A stretch of 64,000 bases of DNA, taken from Apiosordaria backusii (taxonomy: Eukaryota; Ascomycota; Sordariomycetes; Sordariales; Lasiosphaeriaceae). Location: assembly GCA_030549205.1 (NCBI GenBank), contig JAUKTV010000004.1:1550001-1614000 (forward strand). Direction: 5' to 3'. The notes beneath the pieces are model-generated. The model was not told the origin of the DNA, did no database searches, and worked only from the letters and a program-made list of their open reading frames with translations. How positions within the stretch are numbered: the first letter of the stretch is position 1; each line of letters opens with the position of its first letter. Positions 11,296 through 21,532 of the stretch are shown here, in pieces. Made by a program: the position numbers and the translations under genes.

Positions 11296-11404
11296 GTTCG
11301 AAAAAGTGGCTATTAAAGTGGTGTAGCTAATGAACTGGTAACCACCCACTTGTAGGTGCCCTGCTTGCGTGGTCCCAATAAGTGGGTCGGTTTCTGGGCA
11401 CGGG
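11296..11404 (-). repeat. Right terminal inverted repeat of Fot1/pogo element
   Basis: 109 bp from GTTCGAAAAAGTGG to GGGCACGGG, inverted relative to 9456-9564 and followed directly by the TA duplication at 11405-11406. The seven mismatches to the left copy are all transitions. Confidence 0.95.
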
Positions 11405-11406
11405 TA

Positions 11407-12046
11407 GCAGTCACTGCCTGCTTCCATCTGAGCTTCTAGCAGATGCGGGGCAGTGTGGGGGTGGGTCTCTAGGTGGGGCTTCGGGTTATTTCAGTGGTTT
11501 CTCCACCGAGAACATCCCACCATGAACTTCATCCCACTATGCGCGACTAGGCCGCCCTTTCCAACATGAGATTTTTATGAGTGGCGGAATCACTTGGTCT
11601 GGAAGGATGAAAAACACGATTGGAACAATTGGGGTCGGATTGACACCTATCAGATGTCATGGCGCGCAATCCGCATTGCAGTGGACGGTGCAATGAATTG
11701 GCTGGATGAATGCTCTTCTCCAAATCGACTTCAATCTGAGCCTATCTACCCCTCTTCGAGAATTCTTCCGGATCGACCATGAGCACAGATTGAAGGGAGG
11801 TTACCGTACGTCTCCAACTTCAGTTCCTATGCAAGGAACCTACTTGCACAACGCCGAGCGCGGAAAGCATGCCCAGTGCTCTATGATTTCGGTGGTACTC
11901 TAGATGAAGCGAGAGTTGTCGTGTTCTTCCGCTCGAGTCAACCTTTACTTAACCGCGGGCTTCCAATGTCTCCAACAGACCCCATCCTCTTCAGGTTTCT
12001 CTCTCCTGGCTAACATTGACCTCTGGCTTTTGCCTTGACAGAAATT
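11407..12046. other. Intergenic region and likely promoter of Gfo/Idh/MocA gene
   Basis: 640 bp between the transposon's right target duplication and the next start codon. Two short overlapping frames (11594-11903) show no resemblance to known proteins. Nothing else recognised. Confidence 0.5.
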
Positions 12047-13404
12047 ATGGAGCCCCTCAATGTGTTGATGGTATGTCAAGTCTCCTCTCAGGATGCTTTC
12101 AATTCCCATTGACTGTTATTAGGTTGGTACTGGCGAGTACACCACAGGTTTCGTCGGAACTGGTGGCTCGGCATCGGACAAAAAGGTAGGTGTCGTCGGG
12201 CTCTCCATGTTCGATCTCAGACGAAGGGGGAAGGTTGGCAAGCTTGGGATGGTAGGTGTGAATGGAACGAAGTATCCTGCAATTAGTGAGTGGACAGCGT
12301 CCCAGCCAACTCACCTAGACATCTGGCTAACACTTCAAAGGGGAACATTTGCACAAAAATATCACATTGGCCTACAACAACCTTGATACATCCTTCGAGT
12401 CGTTTCCCGCCGACGATGCCAAAGACCCTGATGCATACAAGGCTGCCATCGATGCCCTCAAACCCGGGGATGCCATCACCATCTTCACGCCCGACACAAC
12501 ACATTACCCCATTGCCCTCTATGCGATCGAGCGAGGCATCCATGTCATGATCACCAAACCTGCAGTCAAGCTCCTCGAGCATCATCTTGCCCTGCTCGAT
12601 GCCGCCGAGAAACACGGCGTCTATGTCTACGTCGAACACCACAAGCGCTACGACCCTGCATACGCCGATGCGAAATTTCGGGCACGAAAACTCGGTGACT
12701 TCAACTATTTCTACAGTTACATGTCACAGCCCAAGTTTCAACTCGAGACGTTCAAGGCATGGGCCGGCATCGACTCAGATATCTCGTACTACCTGAACAG
12801 TCACCATGTCGATATCTGCGATTCCATGGTGTCCCAGTTGGGCTATGTCCCCGTGAAGGTCTCTGCGTCGGCATCAAAGGGAGTCGCCGTCAGTCTTGGA
12901 TGTCACGAATCTACTGAGGACACCATCTCACTGCTCGTGCACTGGGAGAAGAAGGACGACCCCTCAAAACATGCTACTGGTGTGTACACAGCTTCATGGA
13001 CTGCACCACAGAAGGCCGGGGTTCACTCAAATCAGCATTTCCATTACTTGGCAAGAGACGGCGAGATCACCATCAACCAGGCTAAACGTGGTTACGACGT
13101 GGCAGAAGATGCGGCTGGTCAACTGGTCTGGTACAATCCGTTTTATATGCGGTATGCGCCTGATGAAGACGGAAACTTCAACGGGCAGAGCGGATATGGC
13201 TATGTATCTATGGAGAAATTCGTGGATGGCTGCCGATCCATCAATGCTGGCGAGTTGAAGCCTGCGGACTTGGATGCCAAAGGACTTCCCACTTTGAGGA
13301 ACACAATTGCGACGACGGCAATTCTCGAGGCAGGGCGGCGTAGTATTGATGAGGGCAGAGAGGTTCGGATTGAGCAGGCTGATGGTGTTTGGAAGCTCAT
13401 CTGA
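12047..13404 (+). CDS. Gfo/Idh/MocA-family oxidoreductase
   Basis: Exons 12047-12070, 12123-12285 and 12341-13404 give 416 residues; introns 12071-12122 (GTATGT..TAG) and 12286-12340 (GTGAGT..AAG) restore frame. The N-terminal Rossmann strand reads MEPLNVLMVGTGEYTTGFVG, with intron 1 placed directly before the glycine motif, so the tiny first exon is needed. Later come a cofactor-domain loop (DAITIFTPDTTHYPIALYAI), the family's EKP-type lysine region (GIHVMITKPAVK) and the second-half motif EHHKRYDPAYADAK. Length fits the family. Members oxidise or reduce sugars and cyclitols with NAD(P)(H); the substrate is not predictable here. No sugar-metabolism partners lie next to it. Its promoter lies only 640 bp from a RIP-affected transposon. 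Confidence 0.92.
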
Positions 13405-15103
13405 TGTAGGAAGCTTCAGTGCACAGTTATTAGGGCTGTTATATACTTAGAAGTCCAGCGGAACAAAGAAAGTATTATGGGGCAAAGTTTGTATCATTGG
13501 AACCCTTTAACCTGTCTTCTAACAGCTTCGAGGTGACGAACATTTTTGTGCAACTATGGCGTCGTACCACTGGACCATGCGCCCTGTTATTTCCTATTAA
13601 CATTTACCTCTGGTCCTAGAGATCATACCTTTGGGTTGAAGAGTTGCTCCCTATCTGCTTAGTAGGGTTAGGGTTAGGAATAGATGATGTTGTTCTGAAA
13701 GACATTCAGCATGCTACAAGGTAAGCACTATCTAATCCATGGACATCTATGTGGCACTCAGCGAGTAAACCTACATCTGCCTGCTCGGCTTCTCAACGTT
13801 AGAAGAAGGAAAAGACCCCTGTTGAAACATTTTGCTATTTTTGATTCAAGTTCGCCGTCAGATCAGAAGGAGGGGCCTCGGCCACCGTTGTGTTCCCTTG
13901 TTAAAGCCGAGTCCCGTCTTATTACAGCTCTTCCATCCAAAGACAAATCGCACTTGATATCGCCTCGCTCTCTTGACCGAGACCTGTAGCAATATTTGAT
14001 CGATAGCGCTGCTGCGGCTGTAAAGTTTGCTGTGGCTTTCGGTGCACAGCAATTTCCACACAACTTTCAGCTCTTTGGCCAAGATTTCGGGCTGCGAGAT
14101 CTAAAACAGTCTACCGTTCGATCCAATTCTGCTTGTCTGCTTGTTCATGCGGAATCTGGATGTTAAAGGGCTGGTAGCAAGCCCTCTTTTGTATGATAAC
14201 TTGAGATAGTATGGTGATAAGATGAAAAATATCTGAACAAATAGATGAAGATCACGTCACGGCCTCTGCTGATCGGGCTGGTAACCCGTTTCTTGCTTCG
14301 TTTTCGACCTGGATAAAGTGTGGCGCCACAGCTGCAGCGAACATCTCAGAATTTTGGGGCGCTGGTTGGCTGAAGCCAGGGCGCTATTTGACACAACCAG
14401 TGGCGCAGACAACTGTGCGATGACAAGACAGACACACAGAAAGGCCCAAGCAAGGAGCCCGGCACCAGCACTTCACGGGCTGAGCGTCATTGTTGTGGCT
14501 CTGCAACAGGGCCAAGCCAAGCGCTGCGGCTGTGTTTGCAGCGGTTTGACAGCGACAAGCCGGAGGGATCCATCTGGCTGGCACTGGCTGGGCGCCAGGG
14601 TAACAAACCTGCGACAAGAGACATGGACATGCGTCAACTCCAACCCAAAGCTGACGACAACTTTTGAGTCTACAAGATTCTCATCCATTGCAACAAAAGA
14701 GAAGGAGTTTGTTTTGTTTTTGTCTGGAATACCCTTCATCCTGTTTTTTGGACAACCGTCTCCACCCACCAAACGAAATACTTGACGTCGTACATACAGC
14801 CTCGTTCCCTGTTGGTCGTCAGCTTTTGAGTGCGAGCCCCATCGAGTTCCCTGGGCAACCGTAAGGCGAGAGAGAAGCCAAGGAACCTCAAGTTTGCGCA
14901 ACCTCAGCTCTTTGTATCTTTTGCGCATCGCACCCCTATTGCCTTCAGCAAAAACACAACAACACTCAGCGAATACCCTCGAAAACCTTAGCCGAACCTT
15001 GACCTTTTGACAGGCGGGAGGGCGTGTGCGAGCGCATAGAAACATCAACAGACACCAGCCGAACCCAACCGAACCGAGTGCAGGACAGAGCCCCTCCAAA
15101 AAG
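13405..15103. other. Intergenic region with long likely 5' leader of MARVEL gene
   Basis: 1.7 kb with no recognisable gene. It holds a short telomere-like repeat at 13663-13678. The last 400 bp before the MARVEL ATG is rich in CA/CCA runs (AACCCAACCGAACCGAG), typical of fungal 5' leaders. Confidence 0.5.
13663..13678 (+). repeat. Interstitial telomere-like repeat (telobox)
   Basis: TAGGGTTAGGGTTAGG, about 2.5 units of the TTAGGG telomere repeat. Short copies inside chromosomes usually serve as binding sites for telobox-binding proteins (such as Tbf1-type factors) rather than marking a chromosome end. It lies 259 bp after the stop codon of the Gfo/Idh/MocA gene. Confidence 0.7.
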
Positions 15104-16198
15104 ATGTGGGAAGACTTTGAGCTCGACGCCGAGCAAATCCCGGCCTTCAAGCTCGCATTTCACGTAGCGCAGATTGTCTTTGCATTTGTACTATGGTGTC
15201 TCGAGATTGCTGTGTTCAGGGCGGACAGCGCAAAGATTGTGGGAAATAATGGGTGGACGTTCGCAGTGGTATGTCTCAGCCCTACCTGTATCCCCTCACT
15301 TTTTTGGGATCACAAAATATACTAATATGAATATGGGATGGTAGTTCTTCCTAACATTACCAGCATGGATCTACCTCATCGGCGCCCCTCGTTTCCCCCG
15401 AACCCGCAAGATCGCCAACCCGACGGTGATGGTCTTGGTCGACGTCATCTTCACCATCATCTGGCTTTCTGCCTTTGCGACGCAAGCGGCGTATAACTCT
15501 TCTGGTCTCTGCGGAGATGTCTGCGGTATCAGCAAAGCTATCGTCGCCATGGGAGTCTTCGTCTTGTATGTCCCTAGCCCTCATCCTCTTTATCACATAC
15601 CACCGTACTAACAACCCCCAGCCTGTTCTTCTGCGCCACCACCTTCCTCAGCATTTGGACCCTGAAATACTACCAATGGAATAACCGCCTTCCAGGTTAC
15701 GACCGCGGCGACCGCGCCGCCGGCTCCGACAGCCAAAACATCGACCCTGACAAAGCCGCCTTCTCCCTTGCCCCCCACGACGAGGAAGCCTACGCCCCAG
15801 TCAACATCCACGACGCCGACGACGACGACAGGCCGGCTCCCTACGGCGGCGGTGCGAGATCGGATTACTCGTCGGACCCATACGGCGCCCCCAAGTCGGA
15901 TTACTCTGATCCATACGGTAGCACCGTTGGTGGACCGGCCGCTGCTAGCACAATTAGCAGCGCTTACCAGGACAACCCGTTTAGAAGGGGAGAGGGGAGT
16001 GCGAACCCGTTTGATGATGATACAGAGTATAACTCGGGGCGGATGTCGGCTATGGGGATGGGTGGGGGGGCGTCGACGTTGGGAGGATCGATGAATAGTA
16101 GGTATCAGGCGCCGAGTGTTGGTGCGTATGATGAGGAGGAGGATAGGACGGGGCCGGCGAGGTTTCCGCAGGGAAATTATGATCACCTTCACCGGTGA
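15104..16198 (+). CDS. Four-pass MARVEL-domain membrane protein
   Basis: Exons 15104-15268, 15345-15565 and 15622-16198 give 320 residues; both introns (GTATGT donors) lie inside the membrane domain and restore the frame. Residues 1-140 hold four hydrophobic segments (near FKLAFHVAQIVFAFVLWCL, FFLTLPAWIYLIGA, VMVLVDVIFTIIWLSAFA and GVFVLLFFCATTFLSIW), the MARVEL arrangement, with a Cys pair (GLCGDVCG) between segments 3 and 4. The remaining 180 residues are a polar tail with repeated SDYSSDPYG/SDYSDPYG and two NPF tripeptides (DNPFRRG, ANPFDDD), which in other proteins bind EH domains of endocytic adaptors. Likely a plasma-membrane or trafficking protein (inference). Convergent with NOP16. 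Confidence 0.88.
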
Positions 16199-17057
16199 GG
16201 GGTCGGCTCATGACCTGGATCAGGGGCTATTGAACAAAGAAAGAAGGGGGTATGGTATGACTGTGACTTGCTAGGACTTGACGGGAAAGAGAAGCAAAAT
16301 ATGACTGGGAGATGGAGGTTGGATTCATTTTTAGCAAATGCAGCGACTGGCATGACATGGCTTGATGGGCTAATTGGGGTGTTTACTGTTTCTGATTTTG
16401 TTTTCGGACGGCGGAGTTGTACATTGGATGCATTTGGCTTGCGAGTTTTATATACAACATTATCACGAAACGTCTTCTGGTTTCCAGGCGTTGGGGAGAA
16501 GAGGGGGCACTGTTCACACGAAAATGGAGATGTCATGTAGTTAAATAGGAGGATGATTGCTGAACGGCTTCCCTCTGGCGATGTGATCCTGGTCCTTGTT
16601 CTGTGAGTTGTCACAGTGTCCCAAACTGGTTTGGTTTGAATTCTGTCTTCCTAAACTCTGTAAACATCAGCATTGCCCAGGCTTGCACTCCAATTCCCTC
16701 CAGGCTCTGCCGATCTAAAGTCCAGTTCTCTAGCACATAAGAGAAGGCATGAAGAAAGAATTGGTATCATTTTGGCTCTCTTTATATGGTTGGCCATGTG
16801 GTATATTTTCGCTTCTTGGTGTTCATTTGCTCGACATCAAACCCAAAATCTTTTCCATTTCCGTCGTTTCGGATCAAAACCAAGTTAAGGAAACGCCTAA
16901 ACGCCGGTATTATGAGTAGTATGAACTTCCTTCCTCTCCCAGTCCCCTGCTGCCTGTCAAAAGGTATCCTAGAGCACCCAAGACCGTCATCTTGAATTCC
17001 AGATCTTTGAACTCTGAGGACCCATGCCCTCTTTCTTAACCATAGTTTTACCGCCCC
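16199..17057. other. Intergenic region between convergent MARVEL and NOP16 genes
   Basis: 860 bp of shared 3' flank. No recognisable gene; short frames here show no conserved motif. Confidence 0.5.
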
Positions 17058-17790
17058 TCAAATCATACCCGCCTTCTTCAGCCTCCTCTTCAAATCCCCG
17101 GGCGTCTGCTGCATAGGATTCAACTTCATATCCCTCGCCATCGCGCCCACATCCTCCCCATGCTTATCCACCAACCTCTGCAGCCACTCCCTCTCCCTAT
17201 CGCTCTGATGCCTCGGCTTGGCCTCCACCGGCCTGCTCGCCTCCCTCTCCAGCGCTTTCAAGACTTCACTCTTCTCGTACGTCTCCCCTGCTAACCCGCC
17301 CCATTCTTCGTATTCCTTCTTGTTTTCGGTTGATTCCCCTTCGTCTCCAGACTCGAGATCGTTTAGGGGGTCGTTGAGCGGGTTGGTGTCCTTGACGATT
17401 CGGAGGATCTTGCCCGTTTCGGGATCGCGCTCGACCTTGACCTCGCGGACGCGGAGGGAGCCGGAGTTAGAGTAAGACTGCACGGCGAGGGGGTCTTGGA
17501 CGTCGGTGCGGAGCTTGGATTTGTCGGACGGGGCGGTGCCGCCGGTGGTTTTGCCGAGTTTGGCGACGAGGCCGAAGCGGGTGTAGTTTTGGGAGAGGGT
17601 TTCTTTCTTGTTCCTATAGAGATCAAAGGTTAGAATGGGAGTGGGAGAGGGGGGAATGGAAGGGAAAGGCGTACCAGTTCTGAGCGATGATGCTATTGCC
17701 TAGGGGGTTGAGAGCCTTCTTGCGGCGGTTGGGCATCTTGACTTTTGAGCGGGAGGAGCGCGCTTTGCGCTTTTGGAGTTCGCGACCCAT
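17058..17790 (-). CDS. NOP16: Nop16, 60S ribosome biogenesis protein
   Basis: Exons 17790-17675 and 17613-17058 give 223 residues; intron 17674-17614 (GTACGC..TAG) splits the Trp codon of AQNW. The very basic N-terminus (MGRELQKRKARSSRSKVK) followed by NPLGN and the block NWNKKETLSQNYTRFGLVAKLG is the Nop16 signature. The C-terminal half contains an acidic stretch, then the conserved end (LVDKHGEDVGAMARDMKLNP, LKRRLKKAG). Family role: nucleolar factor of pre-60S particles in yeast. Its upstream side carries a dense GATA-motif cluster. Confidence 0.95.
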
Positions 17791-17935
17791 TTTGGGGTGT
17801 GGAGGGGTGGTGTGGAGGGGGGGAGTGAGGTTGGTGAGGTTGGTGATGGTATCAATTGGTGGTTAATGATCAATTGCGCTGCTGCTGTCGCGACGGTTGC
17901 TGTACCGTGGCGGCCAAAAATTCTGGAGTTGAGCC

Positions 17936-18000
17936 GATAAGGCGATAAGATAAGATCTTTTTAGTGGGGTTGTTCAGCATCGCTTATCGTTATCGTTATC
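17936..18000. promoter_or_regulatory. Cluster of GATA-type motifs upstream of NOP16
   Basis: GATAAG at 17936-17941, 17944-17949 and 17949-17954, then CTTATC at 17983-17988 and TTATC at 17990-17994 and 17996-18000, all 146-210 bp upstream of the NOP16 ATG. The core GCGATAAG also resembles the PAC element (GCGATGAG) of yeast ribosome-biogenesis promoters. Binding by a GATA factor or a PAC-like factor is inference. Confidence 0.55.
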
Positions 18001-20111
18001 GCCGTTTTCAAGGAATTGTTGCACCAATAACCTTCCAGGCAATGGCAGCTGCCGGCACCTGAGGAGGCTGGCACCCTCCATGATTGTTCCTGTCACACCA
18101 AGACAACCCAGAACCGTTTCCGTTGACGACCTAGTTTTGACGCGTTGGTGATGTCCGTTACGTGCTTCCGTCCAGACTATAATACACTCTATTAAGCCTT
18201 CACCGTTTCTTTTGATACCCAGCCTCGCGTGACTGTCACATGCAAGCCTCGATATCCAAGGACCCTCCCTCGCCTTGGCAAGATGAGCTTGGCCTCAACA
18301 GTGTCAACCTCCCTCACAAATCGTCCGACTGGATGAGAAAATCCCGCTTCATGTCTAGTGAAATGAAGGATGATGATACAAGCACAACACCAGTACCGAA
18401 GGCTACCCACCATCGGTTCGGATCCGGTAGGTGTCTCCATTCCTCAAGAGCATCTCGGTGTCTAAACTTAGGTTGGGGTGTAGTCGGACGATTCAGAGGT
18501 GCCTCTTCTGGTAACCTCCCTCCTGCTTCAGTGTGCCCAACACAATATTTCATAACCCCCCACGCCCACGTTCAAACCATCATCTGTCAGCAGCGAGATT
18601 TCTCTTCAGTTTTATCTGCCCAACATCCGAGCTTCAGGGTTCCTCTCCTCAGCTGTAACCGACGAGCTCCCCGACCAAAGACCACCACGGCAATCACGTC
18701 TTCCGCCAGATCTTGAATTGCCTTCCTGTTGCGGTATGGCCCGGTGGGATCGCGGGATGCCAACACCCCCCTCTACGGAGCACTGTTAGTCGCGACGCTA
18801 CGGGAGGAGACAACACCTGCTTCTTGCTTGCAGCTTGCAGCCATGCTGCATATCCCGTCTTTTGCTTGCTGACTGCGCTGGAAGTACCTCCAAGGTCAAC
18901 TCCAAGCCGGACGTTTCTCTCCACCCACTTCCCCAGATAAAACAACCCAACCCCTGTTATGGTCGTGTGCTGGTACACGTTTCCTACATATCCCGCAGCC
19001 AGCAAAAGATAATAATGTTCCTGTCTTGTATCGATGACAGTGCATATCTGTTATATCCAGGGTTAGCAAACCTGATGAGCTCACAATCTTTGGGGTAAAC
19101 GATTGTGCCAGCAAGATGATGTGTCGCTTGCAGACAAAGATGCAGCCACCTAGCCGTAGCACACCACACCACTTGGTTCTCGTCACGCCTTCTGACCTTC
19201 CAAACAGGCTTCTAGACGTGTTCTAGTCTTTCTAGAAGGTTACCTCTCGATGACTTCGATCAAAACTTGCTGTCGTGGCCGATCAAAAATCGATAGTCTC
19301 TCGGGTGACCCCCTCCTTTCACCCTTCCTTTTGCCCTCCGCTGCTGTGGCTTACTCGGCTCTGCTGAGGCGGGTTGAGTTCCGTTCTTCTTTTTGTTCTT
19401 TGCATCTTCTAGCGGGGTGTTGGCGATCTTGGGGGGTCGTGGTGGTCTGGGTAGATCAGCATCATTCTCGCGAATCATCAGTGATGCTTTGATCAAATGA
19501 GGGCGGTTAAGACTGTTGATCGATGGAGATTGGGGTAGTCGTTCTCCACCACATACACATATTCAGATAAACGGATACGGAATACCGAAAGTTATCGGTG
19601 ACTTTTCCCCTCTTTCTTTCTTCTTGCCTTCTCCGCTTGCTTCCTTGTCGCCCCTCTCTCTATCTGTCTGTCTTCTCCGCCAGCTAGCCGACTAGGTAGC
19701 CAGCCCCCAGTTTTTGCCGTCTGCTGCTGCTCAGAGGCATGGTTTGCAGACGCCTCTCCCCCTTCATACACAGTAGTTTCCCCCATCTCGATCATCCCCA
19801 TCCCTATCCCCAATCCCCAATCCCCAATTCCCCCCTCTCTCAGACACAGAACTCACATTGCCACCAGCCTGCCCCTGTACTGTCTGTACATTCCCCCGTC
19901 TCTCTAGCCCCGAGTCCCTTCCCCCCACGCAACCTTTCCCTCCAAGGCTAGAGTCTCCGATTGGGCAGGTCCTTGGTGATGTCCCCTTGTCGTTGACCCT
20001 GACATTGAACTACTGTGCAGTAGAGTTCAACAAACCTTGCGACAGCGAGCGGTCCTCCTCTCGTGATTCACGCTAGTTACTGTCTGCTGTTGCTGTTGAG
20101 GGGGGAACGAA

Positions 20112-20133
20112 ACACACACACACACACACACAC
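20112..20133 (+). repeat. (AC)11 microsatellite
   Basis: Eleven uninterrupted AC dinucleotides in non-coding sequence. Confidence 0.95.
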
Positions 20134-21532
20134 CAGCAGGACAAGCTCAGGACAAGCTTCTCGGTATGCTTTCTTTTTTTTATGCTGTCCCTTATCCGTG
20201 GCCCCGTCGACCCCATCAGCGAGGTAGCCAAGCTCTTGTTGTTTTTCCGCAGTTACATCCCAGACATTGCGTGCTTTATCTTGACTCCATCATGTCAGTC
20301 AGTCCCACTTGCTCTGGTTTGTAATGTATACTGCGGTATAAATCCTGGGCCTGTAGGTACGCACGAAGGCAAAGAGGCTATCTCAGTACCTAGGGCATGT
20401 CACGAAGCAGTCGAATCGGGTAAGGTAGCTCGATTCACTCACCGACAGTCCCTCTCCCTCCCTTCTCGAAGCTCTGCAATGGCAGGCTGGCAGATCCCAG
20501 CCGAAGCGCGGGTTGTAACTTGGGACGGGGACCGGGGTGATGGGAGAGGGGGACATATCTGTTGATCAGATGAAAATGTACTTCCGCAGCTACATGTGTT
20601 GTAGATAGAGATTGGTACTTCGTGAGGTAGATTCCCCCCCTGATGCAACATGGACTAGGTACCTCCTGAATGTTGCTCACCCGAGGGTGCTTGCCTGCCC
20701 CCCTCTTGTAGCATGGGTTTGTGTGTCTGTGTACATAAGGTATCTGTCTCTGTGTGGGAGAAACCTGTCCGAGGCGCAGGATACCCAAGACCAAGGCCAA
20801 GAACCCACCCACATGAGTACCTTATGTACCAATTCCAAACTCCCAAGATGTACCTATGCAAGAAGCAATACGTCTGTGGGCAAATACCCAAGATTCTACC
20901 CAACCTAAACCCCCCCAGAAAAGTACATACATGCATACTTGATACCTTCTCCGAAAAATAGTCCGTAGTATAACTCACTCGCCCACCCAACCGAGCCGAG
21001 TTACCCATTTCCAGCTCCGAGATGAGATGTCATGCGGTCGTGATACACATGTGTAGGTAGTGACCGTCATTGCTTTACTCCTATGTTAGTGCCAGCATGC
21101 TGCTGCAAGACCTGAAGATAGCTGCCATCGTCTCATAGTCCCAAGTCAAAGTAATTTACCCATTCATTGCACATGCCAATACCACAAGATAATTTGTCAT
21201 GTTTGTAAAATTTGAACATTTGTATTTGATAAAACAGGTACCCATCCATGAACAACCCTCAAGAACCTGCTCTTGATAGCGCTTTACTCCCAGACATAAA
21301 ACCCTGACAGGAGGTGTAAGATAAGTAAGTCAGGTAGGTATATAAAAAAAGCAAATGATGATAGTTATAAACAAAGAGATGTGGTATGTGTGCGGGTGTT
21401 GTATGTGACGTATCTATGTGTAGACACAATCATCAATGTGCCTCACGTTGCCATATAATCCAGGGCAACTACTTCCTTCCTTTCATTTCGTAATCATATG
21501 CTTAGCTCCCCCCAATCCCAATTCATTCAACG

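Larger units (their letters stand above)
9456..11404 (+). mobile_element. RIP-degraded Fot1/pogo (Tc1/mariner) DNA transposon
   Basis: 1,949-bp element flanked by a TA duplication (9454-9455 and 11405-11406), bounded by 109-bp terminal inverted repeats. The interior is very AT-rich. Frame 2 of the + strand still reads as a pogo/Fot1-class transposase despite many stops: a stretch near 10094-10240 matches the region around the first catalytic Asp (VGKNQFIVTK, then IPKNRKSAIVIKAI), and 10433-10760 matches the second (HTI-stop-FIKYCKENGIIPF, then HYYTKALEVLIYNG). The first catalytic Asp position reads AAT (Asn) at 10112-10114. All recognisable blocks stay in the same frame, so the decay is by point changes, not indels. 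The element is dead; it lies 1.46 kb upstream of the DapA-family gene and 0.64 kb upstream of the Gfo/Idh/MocA gene. Confidence 0.93.
17791..21532. other. Gene-poor intergenic region between NOP16 and Zn2Cys6 gene
   Basis: 3.7 kb. The first 250 bp belong to the NOP16 promoter. The rest is CT-rich with pyrimidine tracts (19590-19960) and a CA microsatellite. Frames up to 158 codons (18240-18716, + strand) are present but look random. The end lies beyond the 3' end of the Zn2Cys6 gene. Confidence 0.5.

Noticed and set aside
15608..16192. 194-codon minus-strand frame opposite the MARVEL gene
   Set aside because: Arg/Pro/Val-rich composition is a by-product of the GC-rich coding strand opposite; no motif.
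18240..18716. 158-codon + strand frame between NOP16 and the regulator
   Set aside because: No motif or likely promoter; random-looking sequence.
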